From Cryptomeria japonica (Eukaryota > Streptophyta > Pinopsida > Cupressales > Cupressaceae): a stretch of DNA of 64,000 bases. The stretch lies in contig NC_081412.1 of NCBI RefSeq assembly GCF_030272615.1, positions 664,728,481 through 664,792,480 of the forward strand, read 5' to 3'. The position numbers and the translations under genes are program-made. Position 1 is the stretch's first letter. Each line of letters opens with the position of its first letter. The notes beneath the pieces are model-generated. The model had not been told where the DNA came from, did no database searches, and saw only the letters and a program-made list of their open reading frames with translations. Below are positions 37,379 through 49,991 of the stretch, piece by piece.

Positions 37379-39549
37379 ATATATCTTTATATATATACAT
37401 TAATTAATAAATTAGTAATTGAATATCAATTAATATATATTAATTAATAATTTAATAATAAAACAAATACCATTTAAAAAAACTTTAAATTACATCATAT
37501 TGCAACTTTATTAAATATATTTTTTTGTAAAAACTATATTTATTTATTTTTTGTTAAAAATAACAAAAAGCAACAAAATAGGGTAGACCCACGTGGGCCT
37601 CCCTTTCCCCAAGGGAAGGTTGGGGAGACTATGTCGTGGTCTCCACCCAGCCACGACCGAGTGGAGGCCATGACATGACCTCACCTCCAGACCTCTCCCC
37701 ATGGTATGGGGAAGCCACGGCTCTCCCCAACCATGGGTTGACGGCCATGGTTTCCATGCCCGCCCAATAGCCCAATAAAATATTATTTATTTATTTTTAT
37801 TTTTATTTTATCAAAAATAAAGCCAATACCCTAGTCTCTGAGTACTCTCAGACATATATATATATTTTTAACATAAAACAATACTCAAATTTTTTTTTGA
37901 GAACAAACTCTAGGAACATTTTCTAGAATTTAAAAAAAATGATTTACTTATTTTTTTTTTCTAAAAAAGAAAACACCAGAAAGCCCCAAATACTCAGAAT
38001 GGCAAAATTTTAATCATTCTTCCATTTCCATTCTACCAAGCACAACATAGTTCTCATTTTAAAAACTGAATTTGAATGCATATATGTGAGATTTAAACAA
38101 AATCTTATTGTGAACAACCAAACCCTAAATTTTGATTTTGAAATCAATTTAAACAAGTAAGAGTCTGATCTGGAAATGGGAAAAGGAAGCAAAGAGGGTT
38201 TAAATTCTAAAATTTAACTACACTCTTGCCATTCCATAAATAAAAAATATTAACAAACCAAACCAAACCACATACAGATTCTTTCCAAACAATATTAGTA
38301 AATTTCTTGACAACAAAGGAGATTAACAAAAATCCTACCTCCATCAGCAATCTTGAAAGTGATTTGCTGAAGAGCCCAACCTGCAAGCCCAAGAAATTCC
38401 TTCTCCCCCAAATGCCCAAAATTTTCCATTCCAAAAAAAATAACTCCCAAAATATTTTTCGAAACCTAGGTCAAAAGGAAAATTGTTTGACCAAAAATCT
38501 TTTTTTTTTGGTTTAACATATTTTCCTCAAATAAAAATCATTTTTCCCAAACAATTCAATATGCAAAAAATGCTTTTCTTCAAAAATTGTTTTTCCTAAT
38601 TAAATTAAAACTAACATTTCTATTTCAAAATGCCAAAGAGGGTAAGATATTTCTATTTTCAAATACTATTTAACCTTTCTATTCAGAATGAATATACTTA
38701 ATTAATTCATCATTTAAAAATAACCATTTAATCAAACTTGCTACAAACATGAATTTAGCAATCTGATTATTGGTTAATCACACAAATGGGTCCTATTTAA
38801 TTTAGTCCCTTAATTTACTAATGCGTAAAAAACACATTTAATCAATTTAAATACTTAAGATTTAAATACTCAATTTTACCACATGCACAACACACATCCC
38901 AATAAAGCCAAACAAATACATGACCCGCATAACCAACCAAAGGGGAAACTGACAGATGATTGATGACGCTCACTTGAGCATGACTAGGGTAAAATTTAGG
39001 GTCTTATGACTACCTAAACCAATTCCTTAGGACCAACAAGGTACATTCAAACCTGTGAATCCAGGTGGAGACGAACCTCGTACCTATGTGGTACTCTACC
39101 TGCAATCTCCTGCAACCATCAACCACGCATGCATACATATATATATTGAATGAAAGTGTTAGCCCGAGATTAATAACATGAATCAGAAGAACAATTAATC
39201 TTACATAAGGATCGATGTGAAAACAACATTTACAGGTACACACAATAAGCATAATACCCGACTATAACATTACAACATGGTAAATCAACCATCCAAGAAG
39301 ACCATTTAGAAAGTCAACCAGGGTCAAACTAGTTTTAAAAATTGACTAGGGCAGAGGAACTACAATTGATGTGTGCATAGAGCTTTAAGGAGTGAAGCTA
39401 TTTGGTAATATCATACTCAGATCTAATAAATATAATTAGAGATTTGAGTGGCTGGGTTTTTCACCTTCAAGAAGAAGGTTTTCCCACCGTATATACTATG
39501 CAATTATGTTTGAATTATTGTTTACCTAATCTGATCATAAAACTTAACA
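37379..39549. other. non-coding stretch with a GC-rich island; right part includes LTR end of copia A
   Basis: 37565-37770 is a sharp GC-rich island (CCACGTGGGCC, many GG/CC blocks) in A/T-rich DNA. The rest has no domain-bearing frame. The last few hundred bases should contain the 5' LTR of copia A, ending AACTTAACA at 39549. I could not place its start because the matching 3' LTR is not visible. Confidence 0.4.
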
Positions 39550-39561
39550 TGATATCAGAGC
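39550..39561 (+). promoter_or_regulatory. primer-binding site of copia A
   Basis: TGATATCAGAGC directly follows the LTR end ACA. It differs by one base from TGGTATCAGAGC, the usual initiator tRNA-Met site of plant copia elements. Confidence 0.75.
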
Positions 39562-39655
39562 TATGGTAAAAGAAAGATTATGATCAGATTCTCTAAAACT
39601 TCTAAGATTTCTCTCTTTTCTCTCTCCTTCGAGAAGTATCCACTAAGTCTAAAAA

Positions 39656-42600
39656 ATGGTGAACGACATTAAAGTTGAAGATAGGCTTGAAGGTGAGTCT
39701 AACTTCACCTGATGGAAGTTTAGAGTGCGCATTGCACTTGAAGAAAATGATCTTCTTTAATTTGTGGAGGAAAAATTTCTATCCATACCTGAAGATCATA
39801 AGGAGAAGCTTCAATTTAAGAAAAATGTCATAAAAGAAAAGAAGATATTTATTGACTCCATGAGGGATCACTTGGTGTCTCTCATCTTCAAGATGACAAC
39901 TACGAGAGATATGCTCAAGACCTTGGAATATTTATATGAGATGAACAATGTAAGTAGGGCTCTTTCCTTGAGGAAACAACTCCACCAAGTATAGATGGCA
40001 AAGGGAGATTCATTCATCACCTACTTCATGAACACTTCTGAATTGAGAGATCAATTAAGCGCAAATGGGGATCAAGTGATTGATAAAGACCTTGTCATGC
40101 TAGCCTTGAATGGCCCACCTCATTCATGGGAGCCATTAATCCAAAGCATAAGTGGAAGATCCAAATTACCTAATTTTGATCGACTCTATGCAGATTGTAT
40201 TCAAGAAAAATCAAGATTGACAGCTAGGGGAATTATCAAAAGCTCTCAAAATAAAGATACACATGTTCTTGCCACTCAATCTACCAAGAAACGTAAGGAT
40301 TGGAAAAAGGGAAACTTCAAAATGAATAGAGATCTGAAGTTATATTTTGCACTTGATTCTAGAAAGAAGAAGAAAGATCTCTCTTGCATCCAGTGTTTTA
40401 GGTGTGACATGTTTGGTCACTTTGTAAAGGATTGTTTGAAAAGACCAAATCATCAAGGAGAAAACATCAATGAAGTCTCATCTCAGAAGCATGTTGAAGA
40501 TAACTCCAATGGTTTTCTTTCCATATCAGAAGTATTAAGCAATGTTCCCACAGACAATGATACCTGGTTGATTGAAAGTGGAGCCTCTAGACATATCACT
40601 GGCTATCGAGAGCACCTTTCTGATTTGGTGAAAAAGGAGTCAAATGTTCAAGTTATTATTGGGGATGATGCACGCTATTCGGTAAGAGGATTTAGTGTTA
40701 CATCTCTAAACCTTGAATCTGGAGTTTCTCTACACCTAAGTGATGTGTTGTTCATATCAAGGATCAAGAGAAACCTTGTATCTATTTTATCCTTGGAGGA
40801 TAAGGGATATAAAATTGCATTTTCTAAAGGAAGATTTCTTGCTTGGCCTAAGAACTCCAGCATCAAGATTGCTCGTATGATAAAAAATTGACATGAGAGT
40901 TTGTATAAACTATCCACTCTTCCAGTTCAAGCTCTTCTTCATGATTCTTCCAGTTCCAGTGAACTTTAGCACAAAAAACTTGGACATCTTCACATCAAGG
41001 CTCTTCCATCATTGGAAAAGATGGTAAAAGGTATTCCTAAACTTAATCATGTACATGATGGTACTTGTAAAGGTTGTGCTATGGGTAAAATTATTAAGAG
41101 TCATTTTCATAGCAGTGAAAGTAGGTCTAAAGAAATCCTAGATCTTGTACATTTAGATTTATGTGGTCCAATTTCAATTCCATCCCTAAGTGGATGTTTT
41201 TATTATGTAAATTTTAGAGATGACTACTCTAGGAAGACTTGGATTTATTTCTTAAGGTATAAAGAGTCTGATGAAGTCCTAGGTAGGTTTAAAGATATTA
41301 AAGCTCTATTACAAAATTTTTCTAGAAAGAAAATTAAAATTTCAAGGTCTGACAATGGAGGTAAGTACACCTTGGGTAGCTTTTGTTATTTTTGTATTGA
41401 GGTAGGGATCAAGAGGGAGTTTTGTGTCCCTTACAACCCTCAAGAAAACGGGGTTGCAGAAAGGAAGAACAAATCTGTTGTTGAAGCTGCAAAAGATATG
41501 ATTCATGATCAAGACCTTCATATTTTTCTATGGGAAGAAGCCTCTAGAACAATAGTATATGTTCAGAATAGATGTCCTCACTGGATTTTGTAAGACATGA
41601 CTCCTGAAGAAACTTTTTTAGGAATCAAGCCTTATATCAGCCATCTGAGAATCTTTGGTTGTCCTGTGTATGCTCATATTCCCAAGGACAAGAGGACCAA
41701 GTTGGAACCTTCTGGCAAGAGAGGGATATTTGTGGGCTACAGTGAAACATCTAAAGCCTACCATATTTACATTCCTAGTCAGAAGAAAATAGAAGTAAGT
41801 AGGGATTTCACATTTGAGGAAGATGTTGCATTCATGAAATCAAAGGGTTCATGCATGGAGATCGGTGATGAGACTCCTCAAGACATGGATATTGATCATG
41901 CTCCTGAGATTCAGAGGGACTCTACAAAACCTAATGAGAATAATGATCCAATTGAACCTTTGGATCCCACTGACAGGCCTAGAGATATTGTTGTGACTAG
42001 AAAGAGACCTCTTTGGCCAAGAAACACTATGTGGGAAGCAGAATAGTTTGCCACTCCTAGAGGTACATTTAGAGAAAGTAAAAGACAACATAGATTTTCT
42101 AGTTATGTTGCATTGATGTGTAATCTTATTGAGTCCGAACCTTCCAATGTAGAGGAAGCCTCAAAATAACAGGTTTGGAAAGATGCAATGGATGAGTAGT
42201 ATCAATCCATTCTCAAGAATGATGTGTGGGATATTGTGCGTAAATTGAAAGGGAAGTCTGTTGTATCTTCCAAGTTGTTTTACAAGATTAAGCATGTAGC
42301 TGATGGTAGCATTAAAAAGTATAAAGCTATATTTGTGGCTTGTGGCTTCCCTCAACAAGAGGGAATAGACTATGAAGAAACATTTTCTCATGTTGCTCGC
42401 CATACTTCCATTAGAACCATCATTGCCATTGCTGCAGCTAAGGGATGGAAGTTACATCAGATGGATGTGAAGATACCTTTTCTCAACAGTGTGCTTGAAG
42501 AAGAGGTCTGCATCGACTAACATGAGGGTTTTGTGATTCACGGGAAAGAGTCTCATGAGTGTAAATTGAAGAAAGCTCTATGCGGTTTTAAATAGGTTCC

Positions 42601-43033
42601 TCAGGCTTGGTATGAAAGAATTGATAGATACTTAGTGGGTTTGGGTTTCTGCAAGAATGATGATGATCCAAACCTTTAATTCAAGGTATTCAATGGTGAT
42701 ATGTTGATCTTGGTACTTATGTTGATGACCTATTTGTTACCAAAGAAGATCATATCATTGATAGATGCAAGAAGGAGTTGACTTCCGAATTCAATATAAA
42801 GGACTAAGGACTCATGCACTTCTTTCTAGGGTTGGAAGTTTGGCAGAGGCCCAATGAGATTATCCTAAGTCAAGCAAAATATACCATCGATATCTTGAAG
42901 AAATTTGGAATGACAGATTACAAATTTATGTCCATACCAATGGAAACTAACTTGAATAAATTGATAGAAGCTGCAGCTAGTTCAGACCTTGTGGACCCTA
43001 CTATGTACAGGAAGTTGACTGGTTCCTTGATTT
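39656..43033 (+). pseudogene. copia A gag-pol, 5' portion
   Basis: From ATG 39656 one frame is kept for 3 kb with about a dozen stops and no indel until near 42690. Gag includes the UBN2-type region and a knuckle CFRCDMFGHFVKDC (40394-40435). The protease motif reads WLIESGAS (40565-40588), with Glu in place of the catalytic Asp. The pre-integrase segment (HKKLGHL...C.GCAMGK) ends near 41090. Integrase has HLDLCGP, SDNGGKY and the PQENGVAERKN Glu. Reverse transcriptase begins near 42180 (VWKDAMDE), includes KLHQMDVK, and reaches YVDD (42718-42729) one frame over. The frame 42814-43033 (MHFFLGLEVWQRP, KKFGMTDYK) breaks at the nested element. Stops: 39710, 39758, 39992, 40889, 40967, 41591, 42044 and at least five later. 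Confidence 0.9.
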
Positions 43034-44229
43034 TGTTGGAATAACTAATGGACAACTGAGAGGAGAAAGGGGATGAATCAGTTGTCAAGAGATTATATTA
43101 ATAAAACCACTTTATAACCTTTAACTGGAGCACACAAACTTTGAATACCAGAATAACAGAAACAACTACCAGTAAGCAATAAAACTTAAGAATGAAATAG
43201 ATAATTAACACAATGCAACCATACCACATAACACCATGATTTGTACATGGAAAACCTGGTAAAGGAAAAAAATGGTGGGAAGCCTACCCACAATAGAATA
43301 ATACTTCTACAGAAAGTATGTGATACAATAAAGGGCCTGCACATGCAAGAAGGCACACTGCATAGAGGGTACTATTGATTACAAAGGAGTCTCACTGACT
43401 ACAGAGAGGTTATAACCACCTCAATATAATTGGACAACAATCTAGAAGAATGAATTGCCAATGATAGAATCTACCATGCCTGATTACAATCCCAATTAAG
43501 CTCAATACTGGAGGCCTTTGACCTCTTACATAAATCCAATTTGATCACATATGATCGACCAAATCTTCTTCGCATATGATATTTGATTTCATGACCATTA
43601 CCACCATGATATACAATGATATCTTACATCAATTTATACAAACCCTATGGCCTAAACCAATCAGGTCGACCACCTAAAAGATATTACAACAAGATCATTA
43701 CATACATCCACATTACAATGATATACCATGTTGTCTTTAAACCAAAACAACATTAACCAATCCATAAATAATCCCAGTAACATGTATAAAACATGCAACA
43801 TGATACCAGTATATAACTTGGACCCAAATAGATTCACCACACCAAAGCGATGTCTCCAATCTGTTGAGGTGTGAACAAAGATCACCTTCTCCATCTTGAA
43901 TTCCATCTAGAAGCTACACCAACACCACTTATGAATCCTTTCAAAGATTCTCAGTAAAAGCTCTATCGGTAACACCCTAAACCCTTACCGATATCGACTT
44001 ACTACAGTGTATGATAGTATCTAATCATCAAGTCAATACCAACTGACCAAAACATACTCTAGAAACATCAAACCATACATATTCCATTGGTCCAAACATG
44101 TTGGTAGTATCCAACTGATAGTCCCTTCTACTGGTAACCAAAATCTATCTGAACCAATCATAACAGCTAGTGTTGACATACATGACAAAACATCAATGCA
44201 ACACAATCAATTCCTTCATATTGCCAACA
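43034..44229 (-). repeat. 3' LTR of copia B1
   Basis: It matches 51863-53080 and 53827-55053 along its whole length. Many differences are CG-to-TG or CA changes, for example AACTGGAGC here versus AACCGGAGC in the right LTR. Confidence 0.9.
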
Positions 44230-44244
44230 ATCTCTCCCGTTGGC
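44230..44244 (-). promoter_or_regulatory. polypurine tract of copia B1
   Basis: The plus strand reads ATCTCTCCCGTTGGC; the intact form in copy B2 is ATCTCCCCCTTTGGC, an AAAGGGGGAGAT tract on the minus strand next to the LTR. Confidence 0.7.
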
Positions 44245-44594
44245 ATTGATGGCAACACTAGATGTGAAAAAGATAATATCTAATTGCCAAGAAATGCCAA
44301 AAAATTCTCATAGAAGATATAACAATGAAAAACTAAAAAATCCCAGCAACTCCCCTTGAGTAGTGTAGTCTAATCTGAAACTGATCTGAATCTCTCTCCC
44401 ATATGACATATTATGACATTATTTTCACATATAACTCTCCCACTTTGACATCAATACCAAAGATATGACATAGATATCAAAATCCTATGAATCTCAAAGC
44501 TGACTACTCCCCCTGAGTAGTAGCACCACTACATCAATCCGGAGCAAAGGATAAAGCTGATGATGCATACCAAACTGATCCACTACTCCATCAA

Positions 44595-45069
44595 TTAAGT
44601 TTTTGTGAGAGGGGTAGATACCCGTAACTTGTCTCTCAAATATTCAAATGATTGCTTAGATAGTGGTTTAGTGAATATATTTGCAATCTACTCTTTAGTG
44701 TTCACATTAACCAATTTGACTTCCTATTCCTTTACCTTTTCCTTCAAAAAGTTATATTTTATTGAAATGTGCTTAGTTTTAGAGTGAAATACTGGATTCT
44801 TAGATATGACAATAGTCGTAGAGTTATCACAATAGATAACTACTGATTCACTACAATTTACTTTGATATTCTTCAACATTTGCTTCATCCACAAAACTTG
44901 AGTGCAATTAGTTACTGCTGCAACATATTCAGCTTCTGTAGTAGATAAAGAAATGGATGATTATTTTTTGTTGATCGATGAAACCAATTTATTTCCAAGA
45001 AATAAAGCTCCACTAGAAGTGCTCTTCCAGTCATCAGTATCTCCTATCCAATGTGCATCTATATATATA
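44595..45069 (-). pseudogene. copia B1 RNase H C-terminal part
   Basis: The minus strand carries the KTKHISIKYNFLKEKV and NIFTKPLS..SFEYLRDKL blocks that end copia pol, plus the region around ATTYSASVV on the other strand that marks the RNase H active-site neighbourhood. Element C interrupts it at 45070; the same gene resumes at 47887. Several stops are present. Confidence 0.75.
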
Positions 45070-45430
45070 AGAGTTGAGAAAATACAACACCACAAGAGCC
45101 CAAATGATCTCTGCAAGCTAAAAACCCTATTACAAGGAGAAGCAAGGAAGCAAATCACAAAAGGAACAAAAACATAGGAAAAATATGCTCCAAAAGATGA
45201 GAGCTCAATAATCTCCAAAATGTATTGTCAGTAATAATCCTTCTCCATACAATGAAAAGAAAGAACTCAACATTTAATAGGTCAAGAAACCCTAAAAGGG
45301 AAAACCTAGGTTTGCACATAATAATTAATTATATGCACCTAAAGCTAGCTTAAGTGTAAAAGAGATAAAGGGAACTTAAATAATTAAACAAATAATATTT
45401 AATTAATCAAGTAAATACCCGAATACTCTA
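45070..45430 (-). repeat. 3' LTR of element C
   Basis: It runs from AGAGTTGAGAAAATAC to CCCGAATACTCTA and matches 47526-47886 at about 95 percent by hand count. The ends AGAGT/ACTCT form a short inverted repeat. Confidence 0.85.
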
Positions 45431-46619
45431 ACACCCCCCCTTAAGCTAGACTTAGGGAGAAGCTAAAACCTAGAACAACTACTAAAAGCAATAAAGATGG
45501 GTCCCATCAACAAGGCCTGATCAGGTACCCAAATACAATGAAATCTCTATGAACTTGAGAAATAGAGAAAACCATGTGGGAACAAAACTCTACTCCAAAA
45601 AGATATGGAAAAGAACATCACTGAAGCATGAAGAACCTGCAAACTCTGTCGAAGAATAACTGCTGATCTGGAGAACCTCCACTTAAAGAGAACATGACCA
45701 GGTAGAGAAGACTATAATCTGTATGAGTGCCCTCAAATGACACTACTCGAATCAGAAGGCAAACAAGGAAAAACAACTAAAATCGAAGATACAAATAGCA
45801 TGAAAACACCAAAGCTTGAAGAGCTGATCAATCGAACCATAGAAGCATTAGAACCAACAAGATAAACCTTCCTATAATGCGGAAGAGGGAGAGGGACAAG
45901 AACACTAAAAAGAATGGCCAAGAAGAACTGCATGATGAAGAACTAGGAACATCAAGGGTGCTGAGAAAAGTACATGGTGTCATGGAAAGAACACTCACTT
46001 GACACATAGCATGAGATGAATGTCGTGGAAGGAAAACTCACTTGACAAAGGAAGATGACAAATAAAAGGCAAACATCGACCCCCTCATGGCACTTTATAA
46101 GTAGTGCATGTACAACAATACACAAGATGTGCAAGATTCCAAGTAAACAATGCATGATGGCACTTTATCTTAGTGCATTTGCATAAATACAAGCTACAAT
46201 GATAAGAAGACTTGAAAATAGAAACAAGAACCAAAATAGAGATATCCTACCTAGAGAAGAGATCCCAGGACTTGAAACAACCAAGATATCCACTAGAGTG
46301 CTGAAAAGTAAAAAAATGAATAAAATATGCATGGAGTAGAATCTGGAAAGAAAACTCATATGGCTGGAAAGTACACAAAACAAGCTTTCCAACAATTTAA
46401 AGTTTTCAAAAAATGGAGTTCGGATGCTCATTCTACCTCTCCCAGAGTGCAAAAACAAGACCTCACTTTGACTAGAAAAAAACATATTCAAACAGAAAAA
46501 TTGGAAAAAATTACCAACATGACAAGGTCTGGCTTGGAACCAGCTTTTCGATGCCTATTTATTTTTGAAAAAATGACTCCGTATACCCAAGATATGGCCA
46601 AAAAACCAAACCCCCCCTG

Positions 46620-47110
46620 AAAGAGGCAAAAAAGGTAGTCTGATAGCTGGGCAGTGCTCCGGTGGCCAGTGGGTGGAGCTTTGGTGGCAGCCGGGTGGAG
46701 CTCTGGTGGCTGGGTGGTGGGCTCCTCGGTGGCCAGGCGGAGGAGGCCGGGCCTGGCGGTGGAGGAGGTCGGGTGGTAAAGTGGACTGGTGGTCAAGTGG
46801 GGGTCGTTGGGGTGGGTAGGGGCTGCTAGGCGGTGGTTTCCAGTGGTGCAGGCGGGTGGCACGTCTGGGTCGGGCAGCAGGGCCGGGGTGCAGGCCGGGT
46901 GGTGGGGCCGGTGGGGAGACACTGCGAGAGCTTTGTTAGAGGGGAGACGCTACCAGACAGCAGGGGGTCGGAGGGGGTAGGGCCGGCAGCGGTGGGGGCT
47001 AGAGTAAGGTGGCGTGGGGTCCAATGCTTGTAGGTCTGCAACAGCTACAGTGGCAGGGATCCATACAGACACCTACAGGGGCCCCACGGTACCCTGCGTA
47101 CCGTGGGAAC
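46620..47110. other. GC-rich island with perfect hairpin in element C
   Basis: A run of GGTGGC/GGGTGG-type sequence stands out in DNA that is otherwise A/T-rich. Both strands show long chance frames (Pro/Thr/His-rich on minus, Gly/Arg-rich on plus) without domain character. At 47083-47107 a 9-bp perfect inverted repeat (CCCACGGTA / TACCGTGGG, 7-base loop) closes the island. It sits in the 5' part of the element's transcript, where packaging or dimer structures would be expected. Confidence 0.6.
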
Positions 47111-47525
47111 CACCAAAATTTTTCCAAACAATTTTTTTTTTTTTAATAAAAAAACCTAATCACCTTTTGTTTTTGATGATTTTTTAAAAAAAAATAATCA
47201 AAATCCAGCCTGCATGCCATAAAAAGGCAAAATATTTTTTTTTGAAATTTTTTTCTCGAACTGCGTGTTAGGGTTGTATGACCTGGATCTGGAGAAATTT
47301 TTTTCTCAGAGGCTCAGGAACCAAAATAGGTCAAATTTTAGATGACCATAGGGGTTTTGGGGCCTTCTGAACACGATGGTGAGGTCCATTTAGGCCCAAA
47401 GTGCTCAGAAAAAGGTCAAACCCTAGGTACATAAAAAAACTCCTGAAACCCCATATCTGCTTCCAAAGCAAAATTCTCAAAAAAAAGAATAGGTAGATGT
47501 AGATCTGAAGCTTTGATACCATATA

Positions 47526-47886
47526 GGAGTTGAGAAAATACAATAGCATAGGAGCCCAAATGATCTTTGCAAGCTAAAAAACCTGTTACAAGGAGAAGCA
47601 AGGAAGTAAATCACAAAAGGAACAAAAACATAGGAAAAATATGCTCCAAAAGATGAGAGCTCAATAATCTCCAAAATGTATTGTCAATAATAATCCTTCT
47701 TCATACAATGAAAAGAAATAACTCAACCTTTAATAGGTCAAGAAACCCTAAAAGAGAAAGCCTAGGTTTGCACATAATAATTAATTATATTCACATAAAG
47801 TTAGCTTAAGTGTAAAAGAGATAAAGGGAACTTAAATGATTAAACAAATAATATTTAATTAATCAAGTAAATACCCGAATACTCTA
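47526..47886 (-). repeat. 5' LTR of element C
   Basis: It is the partner of 45070-45430, next to the tRNA primer site at about 47519-47503. Confidence 0.85.
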
Positions 47887-48016
47887 AGAGTATATGCACA
47901 TAAAGTGAAGTTATCATCTCTAGAGTACCATAAGCCATATTCTGTTGTTCCTTGCAAATACTGGGATATCCTCTTTACTACACATTCATGATTTTCTTTA
48001 GGATTACTTTGATCTC

Positions 48017-49990
48017 TTACACAATACTTACTGGATTCATAATATCCAGTCTAGTTTGAGTTAGATATAACAAGCCACCAATTATAGACTTATACCTTGT
48101 TGAATTTACCAGTGCAGATGTGTCTTTGATAGATAATTTCTCACTTGTCACCATAGGAGTACATACCGGTTTGGAATTATCCATACCAAACTTCTTCAAC
48201 AATTTCCTTAGATACTTAGTTTGACAGATAAAAATGCCTATGCCAGTTTGAGTAATCTACAAACCTAAGAAAAATCTCATCTCACCAATCATAGACATTT
48301 CAAATTCATTCTTCATATTATTAGAGAATTCCATGCACAATTTATCTTCACCTCCAAAAATGATACTATCAACAAATACTTCAATAATCAAAATATCATC
48401 ATTAGTGATCTTGTAATATAAATTAATGTTAGGGATTTAAGTTTCACAACCTTTCTATGTATTATCGAGCAAGGATCTGAGTTTTTCTTTCTGGTTCTTT
48501 TCTCTAGGAGCTCTTTGAATCAGCTTTTGTAAAGAAATACATAAGTAAAATATATTAAGTGGCACTATCACCTTTTAAAAAGAAAAAAAAAAATATAATT
48601 AATATTAGCACTACCTTTGGTAAAACCAAGCTTCAAAAGATATTTATCCAACCTTGCATACCAAGCTTTAGGAACTTGTTTCAATCCATATAATGCTTCC
48701 CTTAACCTACAAACCATATCTTTGTCATCTGTTAGTAAAAATCTATCAGGCTTCTCAATGTATACTTCTTCCTCAAGTTCACCATTCAAAAATACACATT
48801 TAACATCCATTTGATAGACCTTATAGTTCTTGTATGCTGCATAGGGAAGAAATAGTCTAACAGCTTCAATTCTAGCTACTGGTGCAAATGTCTCACCATA
48901 ATCAATTCCCTCCATTTGAGAATATCCTTTACAAACCAATCAATTCCCTCCAATGTTTCTTACAACTTGACAATCCTCATTTAGTTTATTTCTAAAAACC
49001 CATTTAGTTCCTATAACATTCTCATTTTTAGGCCAGGGAACTAAAGTCCAAGTCTTATTCTTCCCTATCTGATCTAATTCATCTTCCATAGCCTTTAACC
49101 AATGTTTATCTTTACAAGATTCAATAACACATGCCAATTCAATTTGAGAAATAATACATAACTCTTCACTTGCCAGTCTTCTTCTTGTCATAACTCCCTT
49201 GTTCCTGTCTCCAATGATTTGATCTTCATAATGATTTAATCTTACATAACTTGGTGTCTTCTGAACTTTAGGTTCACTATTCCGATCATTAGTCACAATT
49301 GAATTTTTTGATTGTACCGGTGTAACTATTTCAATGTCTTGTACCAGTTGAGGCATTGCCAGATAAGTTATGATCACTTCCATTTCTAGTTCTCTATCAT
49401 ATGATATAGATTAATCTCTATATTTCTCATCCACTTTCACATTTGTGTTCTCCACAATTTTCTACAATCTTTTGTTATAACATCTATATGCTTTTCTTTG
49501 AATTGAATATCCAAGAAATATCCCTTCATCACATCTAGGATCAAACATCCCAATTGAATCATCCCTTTTGATATAATATTTACTTCCAAAAATTCTAAAA
49601 TATTTAAGAGTAGGTGTATGTCCAAACCATAATTCATAAGGAGTCTTACCAGTTTCACCTTTGATATGAAATCTATTGAATCTGTAGATTGTTGTACTTA
49701 CTGCTTGTCTCCAGTAGATGTGAGGCAATTTGGCTTCCATCATCATGGTTCTTGTTGCATCCAAAATGGTTATATTCTTCCTTTCCACTACTCCATTCTG
49801 CTAAGGAGTCCAGGGTGCAGATAACTATCTCCTAATTCCATTTATCTCACAATAACTGTTAAATTCATGAGATGCGAACTCACTGCCTTGATCTGATCTC
49901 ATGCATTTGATTTTCAATTGAGTTTTTGTTTCCACCTTTGCTTTAAAGATCTTTAATTTCTCAAAAGCTTCAAACTTCTCCCTTAGAAAA
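48017..49990 (-). pseudogene. copia B1 integrase end, reverse transcriptase and start of RNase H
   Basis: In element order: SDQGSEFASHEFNSYC (second catalytic Asp) and QNGVVERKN (Glu) lie near 49900-49770 with two stops between them. The integrase C-terminus follows (49788-49462: YRFNRFHIKGETGKTPYELW). Reverse transcriptase runs from about 49130 to 48600 ([57 protein letters not shown]). The frame is interrupted by a 164-bp retroposon at 48433. The catalytic motif beyond it reads FVDS, the second Asp lost (about 48361-48372). The frame ends with CTPMVTSEKL and GGLLYLTQTRLDIM near 48040. Confidence 0.85.
48421..48608 (+). mobile_element. 164-bp retroposon insertion with 12-bp target duplication
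   Basis: AATTAAT[G/A]TTAG flanks the insert at 48421-48432 and 48597-48608. The body (48433-48596) ends in an A-rich run, so it lies on the plus strand. Copy B2 has uninterrupted sequence at the equivalent place (about 56411-56425). I see no convincing tRNA-type A and B boxes, so it may be a SINE of another origin or a truncated LINE tail. Confidence 0.75.
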
Positions 49991-49991
49991 G

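Larger units (their letters stand above)
45070..47886 (-). mobile_element. non-autonomous LTR element C nested in B1
   Basis: Two 361-bp LTRs (45070-45430 and 47526-47886) differ at about 19 positions by hand count. On the minus strand the primer site TGGTATCAAAGCTTCAG (about 47519-47503) follows the right LTR, and an AAGGGGGGG polypurine tract (about 45441-45433) precedes the left LTR. The 2.1-kb interior has no gag or pol domain on either strand, so the element depended on others. TATAT sequence flanks both ends and fits a 5-bp duplication. The same B-family sequence without the insert is seen in copy B2 near 55880. Confidence 0.85.

Noticed and set aside
34488..39549. One large LTR element filling this interval
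   Set aside because: No second LTR or polypurine tract could be matched to 33380-34470, and a separate retroposon occupies 36043-37378.
46488..47041. Proline-rich minus frame and Gly/Arg-rich plus frames
   Set aside because: GC-rich low-complexity sequence gives long chance frames on both strands; no domain is present.
44961..47674. Matching 85- and 65-codon minus frames at both ends of element C
   Set aside because: They are the same LTR sequence read twice; there is no independent coding evidence.
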